From: Persicobacter psychrovividus
GTDB taxonomy: Bacteria; Bacteroidota; Bacteroidia; Cytophagales; Cyclobacteriaceae
Reading direction: 5' to 3'
Length of the DNA: 64,000 nucleotides
Assembly: GCF_036492425.1 (NCBI RefSeq)
Contig: NZ_AP025293.1
Location: 434,001-498,000 of the forward strand
A model generated the notes under the pieces. That model did not search any database and had not been told where the DNA came from. It saw nothing but the letters and a program-made list of their open reading frames with translations. Shown here one piece after another: positions 17,175-29,900 of this stretch (within the stretch, counting starts at the first letter, position 1; each line of letters starts with the position of its first letter). A program made the translations under genes and the position numbers.

Positions 17175-18669
17175 TAGCCTGTCGAAAATTCACAAAAAAA
17201 GCGATTCCAGAAAAAAGGTTAAATTTGAGTGTCCAAACCGTCATTCAACCTTACCAGAATCGCTTTGAGTTTTAAAAATAACAAACAATCTCTAAAAAAG
17301 AAAAAGTCAACAGAAAGAGCCAAACGAAAAAGGCGAAACGACAGTATCAAAATTAAAAGGTATAAGGCTCGGGCTTCTTTTTGGGAAAAGAAGTACAAAG
17401 AGGAAAAGTCTAAAAACAAGTCGGAGTTTGGTGGGAAAAAAATCAAGCACCACAGCTACTGTTCGGCCATTATTACTTTGGCTTTAATTTTACATACTGA
17501 AACCAGCATGAGCCTTCGTGATAGTGAGACGGTATTGCGTATTTTCATTCAACAAATGCACATAGATAGTAAATGCCCTGACCATTCGACGATTGATAAT
17601 TGGTTAAAAAAAGCAGGAATGCAGGCCATCGAACCATTTTCACCTGAGCGGCCATGTGTTTTGATTTGTGATGAAAGCATTTCATTCAACGGGAAGAAAT
17701 TGTTTTTGGTACTTGCCGTTCCTGTGTCGGTTTCTGACCAGCAGCGTACATTACGTTTTGAGGACTGTCACTTGGTTTATCTTGGTGCGAAAAAAGGTTG
17801 GTCGGCAGATGTAATTTATAAGGAACTTCAACCACTCGTTCAGAAGCTGAAAATTCAATATGTCCTAAGCGATAAAGGTTCTAATTTACTTAAGGCTACA
17901 GCCTTGCTGGGGCTTGATCATGTTTCGGATATCACCCATGAAGTATCAAGGACACTGAAAAATCTATATAACGATACAGATGATTACAAGAATTTCATCA
18001 AATGGGTTGGTGAACTCAGAAAAGATTTAGCGTGTGGGGAATATGCACATTTGGCCCCTCCAAAAGTAAGGCATCATTGTAGGTTTCATCAGCTTGGGCA
18101 ATATGAAAAGTGGTTTAGAAAGGTCGGTCCTGAGCTGAAAAATGTCGCCGAAGAAAGCAAAGGTGCGGCTTTGAGCCTCCTCCAAATCAGTGATCATACA
18201 CCTTTCATCAAGGATTTGATATCTTTGACCCCAGTGATCAAAGAAATATTGTCGGTTGGCAGAACGGAAGGGATAAGTCACAAAACTATTTTGAAATTAA
18301 CTCAAAAAATGGAAGAACTCGAAGGGGATCGGCCAACTATATTCAGAGAAAAAATCACTCATTATTTTCATAAAACCTATAAAACGATTGGTGAAGACAT
18401 CCCTTTTTGTTGCAGTGCTATCATCGAAAGCGTATTCGGAAAGTACAAATCAAAAATGAGCAGCCACCCACAGAAAATGTGCACCAACCACTTGCTGACC
18501 ATTCCCTTATTTTTTGTGAAAGAAAATGAAATTGCCGAACTTGTTTCAGGATTTGACACCGTAAAAGTGGCAGAAATCAAAGATAAGGAAGCCGTGGCAA
18601 AAGCAATGATGAGCGTTCAAATGGCTGCTTAACTCGTGTACATGTTTTTTGAAAATATTCGACAGGCTA
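17175..18669 (+). mobile_element. Complete insertion sequence, 1495 bp, family not recognised
   Basis: Ends are TAGCCTGTCGAAAATTCAC on the left and, reversed, TAGCCTGTCGAATATTTTC on the right, giving about 25-bp terminal inverted repeats with few mismatches. A perfect 9-bp GGTATTGTC duplication flanks it. One transposase gene fills it. An inverted repeat, AAAGCGATTC (17198-17207) and GAATCGCTTT (17257-17266), encloses the transposase start codon. The IS interrupts the BspA-like gene and looks recent because the host frame is otherwise intact. Confidence 0.92.
17229..18632 (+). CDS. DDE-type transposase of the 1495-bp IS
   Basis: A 467-aa transposase starting at GTG; an in-frame stop lies immediately upstream, so no earlier start exists. 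The first 75 residues are very basic (KKKKSTERAKRKRRND) and suit DNA binding. Candidate catalytic acids are D in LICDES (about 139), D in VLSDKGSNL (about 219) and E in CSAIIESVFGKYK (about 401), a DDE spacing with an inserted helical domain. I do not recognise the IS family. The start codon sits in the loop of an inverted repeat, which could limit translation of read-through transcripts. Confidence 0.85.
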   Translation: MSKPSFNLTRIALSFKNNKQSLKKKKSTERAKRKRRNDSIKIKRYKARASFWEKKYKEEKSKNKSEFGGKKIKHHSYCSAIITLALILHTETSMSLRDSETVLRIFIQQMHIDSKCPDHSTIDNWLKKAGMQAIEPFSPERPCVLICDESISFNGKKLFLVLAVPVSVSDQQRTLRFEDCHLVYLGAKKGWSADVIYKELQPLVQKLKIQYVLSDKGSNLLKATALLGLDHVSDITHEVSRTLKNLYNDTDDYKNFIKWVGELRKDLACGEYAHLAPPKVRHHCRFHQLGQYEKWFRKVGPELKNVAEESKGAALSLLQISDHTPFIKDLISLTPVIKEILSVGRTEGISHKTILKLTQKMEELEGDRPTIFREKITHYFHKTYKTIGEDIPFCCSAIIESVFGKYKSKMSSHPQKMCTNHLLTIPLFFVKENEIAELVSGFDTVKVAEIKDKEAVAKAMMSVQMAA

Positions 18670-21600
18670 GGTATTGTCTACATCAACACCATCTACCTGC
18701 CACCCTACAAATTTATAGCCTTCTTCTAATTCCAGATCAAACGTTTGACTACTTCCATATACAACCGTTGTAAAATCAGGGAACACACGAATTCCTTCCG
18801 TTTCCTGAACGGTAAGGTTGAAAGTATAGCGTGCATATAGCGTTAAATCTTCTTCAACCCGATCGTTATCAAAATCCCATAATACAGGGATTGTTTTCCC
18901 TTCATCATCACTTACTCCCCAACCATCAAAATAACGTCCATCATCCTTTTCAGGAACAATATATGGCGCTCTAATTTTACTGTCTTTTATACTCGATGAA
19001 GCCGTAGGAATTTCTAAGGGCATTCCTCCTCGGGTATCAAATCGTACATTAACACCACAAAGAGGGGAGCTTTTTCTTATATCCCATTCGTAATCATCAA
19101 TAAGCTTTTGACGTGAGACCATTGCCTCATAAGTACAGTGATATTGACCACCTACAAAGCTTACCTTTTTTTGTACATTTTGCTTACTCCATGCATTCAA
19201 CAAAGCATCATAGTTTCCTGCAGAAAAGTTATCTGCTCTAAAAAGCATATAATCCATATCCCGCACATTACCTATTTGCCAATCACTTAAATCACAATTG
19301 AATTCTTCAGCACTGTAAAACATGCTATACATATAAACCACATTACTCACATCCCAACGCCTCAAGTCTCCATTAAAGCTCGCTGCTTGTTTAAACATAT
19401 AACCCATAGTAAGTACATTACTTACATCCCACGTACTTACATCCCCATTAAAATGTGGTGCATTGTTAAACATACCGTACATATCGGTAACATTCCCAAC
19501 ATCCCATGCATTCAAGTCCCTGTTAAAATTCTTTGCATCTTCAAACATTGAACGCATATCCTTTACATTTCTAACATTCCATGTATTCAAATCACTATTA
19601 AAACGATAGGTTTTATTAAACATGTAGGACATATCGGTTACGTTCCCAACATCCCAGGTACTTAAATCACTGTCAAAACGATGGGCATCATGAAACATGT
19701 GCCTCATATCTTCCACTTGAGATACATCCCACGTACTTACATCCCCATTAAAATAATATGCCGCGGCAAACATATATTCCATATTGGTAACCTTCCCAAC
19801 ATCCCAGGCACTCAAGTCACAATCAAAATGAGCGGCATTAAAAAACATGTAGGACATATTGGTTACTTTACTGACATCCCACTTGCTGATATCTCCATTA
19901 AAATCATTAGCTGCCCTAAACATGTAGGACATATTGGTCACATTTCCGACATCCCAAGCACTCAAGTCACCATCAAAACGTGAATTATAAAAAAACATAA
20001 ATTCCATATTGGTAACCTTCCCAACATCCCACTCGCTGATATCCCCATTAAAACTCGAACCATAAAACATATGCTCCATATTAACCACATTACTGACATC
20101 CCACTTGCTTATGTCTCCATTAAAGCTTGAATTTTTACACATCCCTGTCATGTCCGTCACATTACTTACATCCCAGCTATTCAAATCGTCACTAATATTG
20201 GTTTCACTAAACATATAGGCCAATGATGTTACATGAGACAGGTCGGGGGCATCAGTCGCACTGATCTGCATTTGCTCATTCCCCGTAAACATTGAACTCA
20301 TATCGTACCATTTGTTGGTTCCCCATTGAACCACATCCAGTACTGACATGAAGCGTCTGGGAGCACTTGCTTTCTGATAATTGAAGCTTACTTTAGGAAC
20401 CTTCCCTGATATTTGTACTAAATAGGTCCCGCGATTTTCATATTCATGTTCTACCGTTTGACGATATAGTCCCCCTCCTTTAGTGAAAGTGCCATCGCCC
20501 CAGTCTATGGTATAATCACTCTCCACGGCATATTCTTCCGATCCTGAAATATAAAGCTCAAAATCCCCACTTTCTGTATTAATCCATACTGTAAAGTTAT
20601 TTGGTCGGGTTACTACAGCAGATAATACATGATCTGCCTGGATATCTTCGAGCGTAAAAGTCAAATCACGCGTTTCTTGAATTTCTCCATCGAGCATCCA
20701 GTATTTGAATTCATACCCCTGTTCTACTGTTAAATTAAACGTGTACGAATCACCCTGATCTGCCCAAATATCGCCTTCTAAGGAAAGACTCGTACCTGGA
20801 AATGAAGAAACAGATAACAAATATTGATAGCGGGCATATAAGGTCAAGGATTCATCTACTTCATCCTTTTCAAAATTCCATATTTTACTTATTGTAGCCC
20901 CTTCATCATCGCTTAATCCCCAACCCACACATTCAACGCCATTTTTCACTGGATTCATTAACGGTTCACAAATAAGATTTTCTGGTCTTTGATTCGAAGC
21001 AAAAGGAATATCCGAAGGTTCCCCTCCTCGGGTATCAAAATGCACATCAATGGTATTACATCTTGTATCACTGTCACTTATAACCCAGCCCTTTTCTTTC
21101 CTAAGTTTTTTCTTTGCGCTAATTGCCTCAGAACTACATATGTAATAAGGTGCTCCAAATTCCACATTCGTTTTTACATCCTGCTCACTCCAGCTCAGCA
21201 AAAGGCGGTCGTAATTCTTGGCTGAAAAACTTGAAGTTTTCGTAAGCATCTTCTCCATGAAATAAACATTACCGACATCCCAATTGCTTAAATTCTGATT
21301 GAAGTTTGTTGCCCCATGGAATAAATACCTCATGGACGTAACCCCGCTTACGTCCCAACGGCTCAAATCACAATTGAAACTCACAGCCTCTGAAAACATA
21401 TAGGACATTGTTTTAACATTACTCATATCCCAATCACTTATGTTACCATTAAAGCGGTATGCAGATTGAAACATACTTAACATCGTCTCAACCTTACTCA
21501 CATCCCATGCATTTAAGTCACTATTAAAGGATTCTGCTCCAGCGAACATACATGACATGTCGGTCACATTACTCACATCCCAATCACTCAAATCACTTTT

Positions 21601-21671
21601 AAAAGCCTGCGCATTATTAAACAGATTTTTCATATTGGTCACCTTACTCACATCCCACGCACTTAGGTCAC
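18670..21671 (-). pseudogene. Middle fragment of IS-split BspA-like T9SS protein
   Basis: About 1000 codons, open throughout but without start or stop of its own. In order it has six BspA-type 25-residue repeats (pattern DLSxWDVSxVTxMxxMF), an InlB/Flg_new-type repeat ([11 protein letters not shown]), and a divergent InlB segment. A PKD-like region with [13 protein letters not shown] follows, then thirteen more BspA repeats and a second DTRGG repeat. It ends at the 9-bp duplication 18670-18678. Joined to the flanking fragments it belongs to one 1544-aa protein. Confidence 0.85.
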
Positions 21672-21701
21672 TAGTGCGATAACCCTTAAATACCACCCGA
21701 T

Positions 21702-22331
21702 TTAAAACCCACCAAAACACCACTCAATTGGCTTTTTCCATCTTTCATTGTAATACTCAATATAGTTGGTGATTTTTCTTTCTAAATTAGGGACCGAGTT
21801 AAATTGCCCATTACGAATTACATGCTTCTGTAAACGGCCAAACCAATTCTCTATTTGGTTCAACCAAGAGCAATGTTTTGGAGTATATTGAAATCTGATT
21901 TTATGGTCTTTATCCTCTAAAAATTCCATCCTGGACTTCATCGTCTTTAATACTCCACACCGTCCTTTCTTACCTAAATCACTGTCATAATTTACTTTAT
22001 CAGCAATTAGCTTGACTAATGACTCTGATTTATGTGTATTAAGCTGGTCTGCAATAAAAACGATTTTTTTGTTAGGGTATTTATCGATGATTGACTCTAT
22101 AAATTTACAAAAATCCTCCTCATTCCGAGTCTGTCCAAGTTGATATTTGGTGACCTCGCCGTCCATTATATTCAGGCCTGCGATTAAACAGGTCGTTCCG
22201 TTCCGCTTGTATTCTGGGTCTACTCGCTTAACTTGACCGCTTTTTGCTGTGGTTATTTTTATGTTTTGTTTAGCTTGAATACCCGTCTTTTCATCCACAG
22301 AAATAGTCACAACATCGTCTGATTGCTCCAA
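21702..22331 (-). CDS. IS630 transposase, DDE catalytic part (orfB)
   Basis: A 209-aa catalytic half. The first aspartate is in ISVDEKTG, the second in [11 protein letters not shown], and the glutamate in [11 protein letters not shown], matching the IS630 D-D-E pattern with N-x-x-E-x-W/F. The frame is open back to about 22430 (NELSPHKTEYWIHPKIGD), so the natural product is a fusion with the helix-turn-helix half. Joining needs a +1 shift at the A7 run (22429-22435 on the plus strand as T7), or slippage that loses one A. Confidence 0.85.
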   Translation of the reverse strand: MEQSDDVVTISVDEKTGIQAKQNIKITTAKSGQVKRVDPEYKRNGTTCLIAGLNIMDGEVTKYQLGQTRNEEDFCKFIESIIDKYPNKKIVFIADQLNTHKSESLVKLIADKVNYDSDLGKKGRCGVLKTMKSRMEFLEDKDHKIRFQYTPKHCSWLNQIENWFGRLQKHVIRNGQFNSVPNLERKITNYIEYYNERWKKPIEWCFGGF

Positions 22332-22410
22332 ATAAACACTGCAAACATCAGAAACACGGTCGTTATGCTCCTGTTGGTCACCTATTTTTGGATGTATCCA
22401 ATATTCAGTT

Positions 22411-22920
22411 TTATGAGGACTTAATTCGTTTTTTTAAAAGTCGACCAACATGACTTGATGAGATTTCGATTCCCATTTTCTTCGCTTGCTCACTCAAAGA
22501 CTCATGAGACCATTCAGTGATTGGAACATCATAATCTTGAGGATCTTGGCAGCTTAATGTTTGCACTTGAATTTTTTCTTCGGCAGTTAAACGAGGTTTC
22601 CTTCCGCTTCTTTTAGAATCAGTTAATTGTTCATAAATAAGTCGGATAAATTCAGTATCTCCTATTTTATTTTGGGTTTCATCTAACTCATTGATTGCGT
22701 CCCATTTATTAAGCCATCTCTTCACTGTATTGGGATCTGCTTTTTCATTAGCACAAATCTCTTTGAAGCTTAACCCCTTATTAAAATGGTACACAAATGA
22801 GGCTCGGCGACGAATATTTGAAGGCGTCTTCCCACTATTAATAATTCTAAATAGTAGTCTCTCTTCTCGCTCCGTCAGATCAATGACAATAGATGTTTTT
22901 CTTCCCATACAGTGATTCAA
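22411..22920 (-). CDS. IS630 transposase, helix-turn-helix part (orfA)
   Basis: A 169-aa DNA-binding half. It has tandem helix-turn-helix regions (LSFKEICANEKADPNTVKRW at about 54-73; a second around LSEQAKKMGIEISSSHVGRL). The frame ends shortly after an A7 tract, where the DDE half continues in another frame. IS630-group elements are known to use slippage on A runs to make the full transposase. Whether this copy is programmed or simply mutated is open. Confidence 0.82.
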   Translation of the reverse strand: MNHCMGRKTSIVIDLTEREERLLFRIINSGKTPSNIRRRASFVYHFNKGLSFKEICANEKADPNTVKRWLNKWDAINELDETQNKIGDTEFIRLIYEQLTDSKRSGRKPRLTAEEKIQVQTLSCQDPQDYDVPITEWSHESLSEQAKKMGIEISSSHVGRLLKKRIKSS

Positions 22921-22954
22921 GAAAAAATCATGCTAAATTTAGGGGGTGTAGCAC

Positions 22955-23852
22955 TAGTGAAATGTTTTGCAAAATAAAACATGGATTGCATCGAGGTAAC
23001 ATTGCTTATATCCCATTGACTCAAATCACTGGTAAATCCAAGATTATGAGAAAAAACACCATTCATCGTCGTAACATTGCTCACATCCCATTGACTCAAA
23101 TCACTTTCAAACAGTTTACACCATGTGAACATATAGGAGATATCTTTCGCATTACTGACATTCCAATGACTTAAATCACTGTCAAAGTCATATGAATGAG
23201 CAAACATGCGACTAAAATCGGTTACATTTTCCACATCCCAGGCACTTAAATCACTGGTAAAATATACTGCCTTATAGAATGCGCTTTCCATACACTTGAC
23301 ATTACTCACATTCCATAGGCTTAAATCTCCTTCAAAATTTATTGCTTGATAAAACATTTTGCCTATCGTTTCTACATGACTTAGGTCGGGTTGATCGGTT
23401 GCTTTTATTTTAAGATCCTTGGCATAAGAAAACATAGAACTCATGCTGTACCACCTATTATCCCCCCATTGCGTAAGCTCTGTCACTTTTTCTGCATTCG
23501 GTTTCAAGAGCAAACCCTCTTCATAAGAATAAGGTTGAACCGAAATAAAAGATAAGTGAGGTACTTTCCCTTTCACTTTGACAGTGTAATTCCCAACATG
23601 CGCATAACTGTGTCCTAAAGAATCTATTCCCATCGAACCGCCTTTTGTTGTCGTTCCATCCCCCCAGTCGATAACAAAGTCACTTGCTCCAGAACCATTC
23701 ACATCGCCCCTTATTTTAATAAAAAAATCTTTTTCGTATTGAGGTACTTCTAATTGAATAATCAATGGGCGATCCTGTCCCATCGCCTCAATTGGCCATA
23801 TTTGTACACAAAAAAGGAGTAGGCTACTCCATAACCATAAGTAGTTCTTCAT
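22955..23852 (-). pseudogene. N-terminal fragment of IS-split BspA-like T9SS protein
   Basis: This piece has the native start ATG (23852) and a signal peptide (MKNYLWLWSSLLLF, cut near EAMGQ). A PKD-like segment with VIDWGDGTTTKGG follows, then five BspA-type repeats (LSQWDVSNVTTM and similar). After FAKHFTS the reading frame enters the IS630 element and stops within it. Any truncated product would be exported but would lack the T9SS tail. The intact paralogue begins 125 bp upstream, so both genes may share a promoter. Confidence 0.85.
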
Positions 23853-23977
23853 AAGAATAATATAAAAAATAAAGATTAGCTTTATCCGGTGACATTGCCA
23901 ATCCTATCTATTTTCAAAGTAAAAATTAACGCACCCTCAATAGGTGTTTTCAAAAATATGACCTTCTTCCTGAGCAC

Positions 23978-26900
23978 TTATTGCTTAACCAATTGCCCGA
24001 TAACAACGCCGTTCACCATGACCTGATATACTCCTTGTCCCAATGCGCTAATATCAATCTTTTTCCTCTCTGCTTCCTCTTGCAAAATTACTCGTCCTGT
24101 CAGGTCCAAAATTTTGATATTGTAAGGCGTAGTAATTCCCTCTATTAAGATTTCGTTCTTGGCGGGGTTAGGATAAAAATATACTGATGTGTGGGTATCA
24201 TTAGCCAAGATACGCTCAAAAACAGCTGTAATGGTATGGTCTTCATTAATATCACTGAAGATATATTTATCCACAGGCCCGACCGACTGGTTATCAACGA
24301 TAACATCGACAAGTTCACAAAAGCGATTCGGTACAAACGAAAATTCCAGCGTATCGCCAGCATAAACCTTCGTACGCTCAGGGCTGATCGTTCCATTTTC
24401 TGACTGAACGACCTCGATGGTAAATTCCTTTAAACCAAATATGACTTCCACTAAATGATCCTGTGAGATCTCTTCAAAGGTATATTGACTAACCGCTCCT
24501 ATCGACTTCCCATCAATCAGCACATCGTCTATTTTGTAATTTTCTTCAGGATTAAAAGTAAATGTTTGGCTTTCCCCATGTGTTAATAGTACGTTTTGAG
24601 GGCTCACTGTCCCACCTTTATGGGATCTACCAATCAGTCTGTATTTTTTTGGGTTAAAGTAAACCTCTAACCTCATGTCCTCAGAGATTTCTGGTATCGT
24701 ATATGAGTTACTTTTACTTGACCACTTTTCCTCTCCCTGCACCACCCAATAGCTCACAATATAGCCTTCATCAGGTTGAACGGTAAAGGTATGGTCACTG
24801 CCTGGTGATACAAGCACGACATCCTCCAATGCAACGCCTCCAACCCCTGTTTCGATCCTGATTTGATAATCGTATTTTGCATATAAGGTGGTATCGATGT
24901 TTATTGTATCTCTCCAACTATAATATCTACCTTCATAGCTCAATCCACCATCCTTGCTGGTGTACCACCCCATTGATTCAAATCCATTACGAACAGGGAG
25001 GTTCCCTGGAACAGCGATTCCTATTGCCTGCCGAAAGATTTGATCGGGAAAATCGTTTGGTATCCCTCCAAGGGAGTTAAATTTTACCTTCAGTTTACAG
25101 TCCTGCTCACTATTCGTTATGTCCCAGTCATTTAAAATAATCAATTGAAGACGTTTATCAAACGTTTCAGCATCACAGTAATAGGGAGGGGCACCAAAAG
25201 CAATGCTTTCTTTTTTAACCATCATTGGATACCAATGCTTCATTAACCGATCGTAATTTTCTGCAGGATACGCATTGGCGCCTTCAAACATTCCACCCAT
25301 GTCAGTAATAGATGCGATATCCCACCCACTGATATCCCTATTGAATGATTTCGCTTCATTAAACATTTTATTCATTGTCTGCACTGCACTCACATCCCAT
25401 TGACTGAGATCACAATTGAATTTTTGTGCATAACGAAACATCCGTTCCATATTCCGAACATTACCAACATCCCATTGACTAATATCCCCATTGAAGATTT
25501 CCGCTCTATCAAACATCGATGTCATATCTGTCACATTGCTCACATCCCAATTCTTCAAATCGCAGTCAAATCCTGTGGCGCTATTAAACATCTCTTTCAT
25601 ATCGGTCACACTGCTAACATTCCAGTTCCTCAAATCTCCTATTTCGCCATTTGCTAGTGAAAACATACGGCTCATATCCGTTACATTGCCAACATCCCAA
25701 TTGCTCAAGTCTCCAGAGAAATCTCTTGAATATCTAAACATACCTTGCATATCCGTCACCTTACTCACATCCCATTCTGAGGTATTGAGCATATCCGTCT
25801 TTGAAAAATAAGTTTTATGAAACATATAACGCATAGACTTGACCTTTGACAGATTAGGTGCATCATTCGATAAGTCCTCAATAAAAGTGGAATTCATAAA
25901 CATGCTATCCATCCTGTACCACTCATTATTTCCCCATTGTAGCAATGCAGAAACGGCCGATGCATTATTCCAATAACCATCAGAAGGAGTGCTATAAAAT
26001 GAGAGATGTGGAACCTTACCGGAAATAGCAATTTGATATTTCTCTCCCTTACCTTCATAAGTATGACTTACTATTTCCCGAGAAGAAGAACCTCCCTTTG
26101 TTGATTCCCCATCGCCCCAATAGATGATATAGTCACTCTCTACCGCCCCATTTTCGGCTGCATCAATCGTAATGTGAAATTCTCCGGTCCACTCATCTGA
26201 CCTTGCTTTAAATACAAAATCATCTTCATCTACCACTACTGCCTGTACCCTATGATCCGATTGAACATTATCAATAGTAAACGTTTTGGATAATGCTGAT
26301 TCATACCGAATCTCACCATCCAGAATCCAATAAAGTACCTTTTCACCCTCTTCTAAATCCAATTGAAAAGTATAATCACTATTCGGACTTACCGTAACCT
26401 GCTCCGGTAACGATTTTGAGCCTTTTAATAGCGAAGAAGCCCATAATTGATAATCATATTTCGCGTACAGCGTTATATCTTCCTCTACCTTGGTCTCAAA
26501 ATCCCACTGAAAATCTAAATGTTCTCCATTATCTGCACTTGTTGCCCAGCCTACGCAGACTTGATTATCTTTTATGGGGAATGGAGTGGGCGCAGACACT
26601 TTTCCTGATAAATTTGTGATCACCTCAATTTGATTTTGTGGATTCCCTCCTCGACTATCAAAAATAACCGTGTAGGATGAACACTCCTGATAGGCAGGAC
26701 CAATCCACCATCTCTTGTCCGCTCTCAATTGATTGATATATCCTAAACTTAGTGCATCGCAATAATATTGGGGATTCCCAAAATTTACACCCTCCTGTAA
26801 GTCCAATTTTGTCCAAGCTTCCAATAAGCGATCAAAAAACATAGGGGCATAAACATCATTTTGATCAAACATGTCTGTCATATTCGTCACATTACTCACA

Positions 26901-29900
26901 TCCCAGGCACTTATGTCCTTATTAAAGGATTTCGCATTATAAAACATTCCCCACATGTTCGTCACCTTACTGACGTCCCAATTGCTTAGGTCTCCGTTAA
27001 ACGATGCTGAAGAACTAAACATCCATGACATGTCCGTCACATTACTCACATCCCATTGACTGAGATCTCCATTGAATGCTCCTGTTTCATAAAACATCCA
27101 TGACATATTCGTCACATTACTGACGTCCCAATTGCTTAGGTCTCCGTTAAATGATGCTGAAGAAAAAAACATTCCTTCCATGTTCGTCACACTGCTTACA
27201 TCCCATTGACTGAGATCTCCATTAAATTTCTTTGTGAGTCGAAACAGCGATCGCATATTCGTCACATTACTGACGTCCCAATTGCTTAGGTCTCCATTAA
27301 ATGCTCCTGTTTCATAAAACAGCGATCGCATATTCGTCACATTACTGACATCCCATTGACTGAGATCTCCGTTAAATGATTTTGCTCCAGTAAACATTCC
27401 TTCCATGTTCGTCACACTGCTTACATCCCATTGACTGATATCTCCATTAAATTCCTTTGTGAGTCGAAACACACCAGTCATGTCAGTGACCTTACTCACA
27501 TCCCAATTTGTCAAGTCCGAATTAAATTGTTCTGCCTTATCAAACAGCCATCGCATATCCGTCACACTGCTTACATCCCACTGACTGAGATCTCCATGAA
27601 ATGATTTTGCATAATGAAACATTGACTCCATGTTGGTCACCTTACTCACATCCCATTCACTGATATCTCCCTTGAATTTCGTTGCGAGTTGAAACATCCC
27701 AGACATGTTCTTTACTTTAGACAAATTCGGGCTTTGTGGACTTACTTTTTCCAGGTTTTGTGCCATATGAAACATACCCTCCATACTGTACCATTCATTA
27801 TCTCCCCAATTCAGTACTTCGGTTACTTTAGCCACATTTGTATAGTCAATAGGTGAAGCATCTGTAAAGTTCAATTGTGGAATTCTTCCTCTTACACTCA
27901 CAAAATAATTCCCACTTTCAGAATAGTTATGCGCTATTTCCTTTTGCCTTTCCGATGTTGTTGTTCCACTTGTTGTTGTGCCATCGCCCCAATTTATCGT
28001 GTACTCACCAAATTCAGAACCGTTTACATCTCCAACAATATACAAGCGGAAATCATGATCATCTGAAATCGAGATATTTATAATAAAATCCTCTTCTTTC
28101 CCTACACAAGCTTCTAAACGATGATCGGCAGTGATATTTTCCAATGTGTAAGAAAGGGAAGTTTCAGGCTGTAGCTCACCATCTAAGCTCCAACAAAAAA
28201 GTTTATAGCCCTCATCAAGCGTTAAATTAAATGTTTTCGACTGATTTGGTACTACGGTTACATGCTCTTCAGAGAGCGTTCCTCCTTCCAAAGCAGATGC
28301 CCAAATCTGATAATCGTATTTTGCATACAAAGTATCTCCTGCATCACTAACCATGTCTTTTGAAAAATCCCATGTAGTGCCTCCATCAGGACTTATCGTC
28401 CAAGCTAAACAGGGCCTGCCTTCCTTTGTAGGAACGATCTCCGGAGGTTGTACCATATATCTTGCATTAGGATAACTTTCTTGATAGGTTGACGGTTCCC
28501 CTCCATTACTATCAAAAATTACTATAGGCGTGCAAACTTTCGTTAATCTCCCACTAACAGTCCATCTAAACTCTTTTTCTAACTTCTTCAGATAGTCCCT
28601 ACTTTCTTCATTACAATAATAGAAAGTAGGAGAAGAAAAGTATCCATTTCGTTGCAAATCCAATGCACTCCATGCTTTCACTAATTTGTCAAAATACAAA
28701 GGACTAAGGTTGCCATACGCAAATATTTCATACATATTGGTTACATTAGTTACATCCCATTGACTGATATCACAATTGAATTTTCGTGCATAACGAAACA
28801 TCCGTTCCATATTCCGAACGTTACCAACATCCCAATCTGCTATATTGCCACTAAAATAATGTGCTCCTGAAAACATTTCACGCATGCTCACCACCTTACT
28901 CACATCCCAATGATTTAAGTCTGAATCAAAACTGGTCGCACCATAAAACATACCTTCCATCGTTGTTACATTACTCACATCCCAACGATTTAAGTCTGAA
29001 TCAAAACCGCTCGCACCATAAAACATACGATTCATCGTCGCTACATTGCCTACATCCCATCGGCTTATATCTGAATCAAAACCGTTCGCAGCATAAAACA
29101 TACCTTCCATCGTGGTCACATTACCGACATCCCATCGACTTAAATCTGAATTAAAACTGTACGTACCATAAAACATGCGTTCCATCGTTGTTACATTGTG
29201 TACATCCCACTTACTTAAATCGACTTCCAAAGTATAAATATTTTCAAACATCGATTCCATGTTTCGAACACTGCCGACATCCCAATTACTAATATCCCCT
29301 TGAAAAGAGGTTTTTTGAAACATAGAACGCATACTCTCTACATGCCCAACATTCCAATCACTCGCGTCAAGAGTGGGGACACTAAAAGCTTGATAAAACA
29401 TCGAGTCCATCGCCGTTACACTGCTCACATCCCAGTTTTTCAATGTTGAATTCCCCAGCTTTGCCGATCTAAACGTCGATTTCATATTTTTCACCTTACT
29501 GACATCCCAATGATCAATACTACCGGTTAAATCCGAAGAGCTAAACATCGAGTTCATGTCCTCTACTTTTGAAAGATTTGGTGCATCTGATGTGGTAATA
29601 TGTAAATCCCCCGTACCTCGAAGCATATGTGCCATCGAACGCCAATCGTTATCTCCCCACTGAATGATCTCAGCTATCTTATGGCCGCTCCTATGTTCAT
29701 AGGGATTTTCAATATCAAAAAAAGTAATATGCGGTATCGTCCCATATATCGTTATTTCATACTTCCCCCGAATAGGAAAGGTATGTCCAATTTTTTTAAC
29801 AGGCGTATCTACCTTGTAGCTTTCCAAGGCAGTCCCATCGCCCCAGTCAATCACATATTCCCCGTAATCAGGGTCTTCTTCATCTGCTCTAACCCATAAA

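Larger units (their letters stand above)
21674..22954 (-). mobile_element. IS630-type insertion sequence, 1281 bp
   Basis: It is inserted at a TA dinucleotide inside the BspA-like gene; TA is present at 21672-21673 and 22955-22956, as expected for IS630/Tc1 elements. The ends, read inward, are GTGCGATAACCCTTAAAT and GTGCTACACCCCCTAAAT (four mismatches in 18). Two overlapping minus-strand frames encode the transposase. Removal restores the host frame ...FTS|DLSAW... Confidence 0.9.

Noticed and set aside
26840-29400. Regular repeats at 75-bp spacing resembling a CRISPR array
   Set aside because: The period is an exact multiple of three, all units are coding, and they match BspA-type protein repeats.
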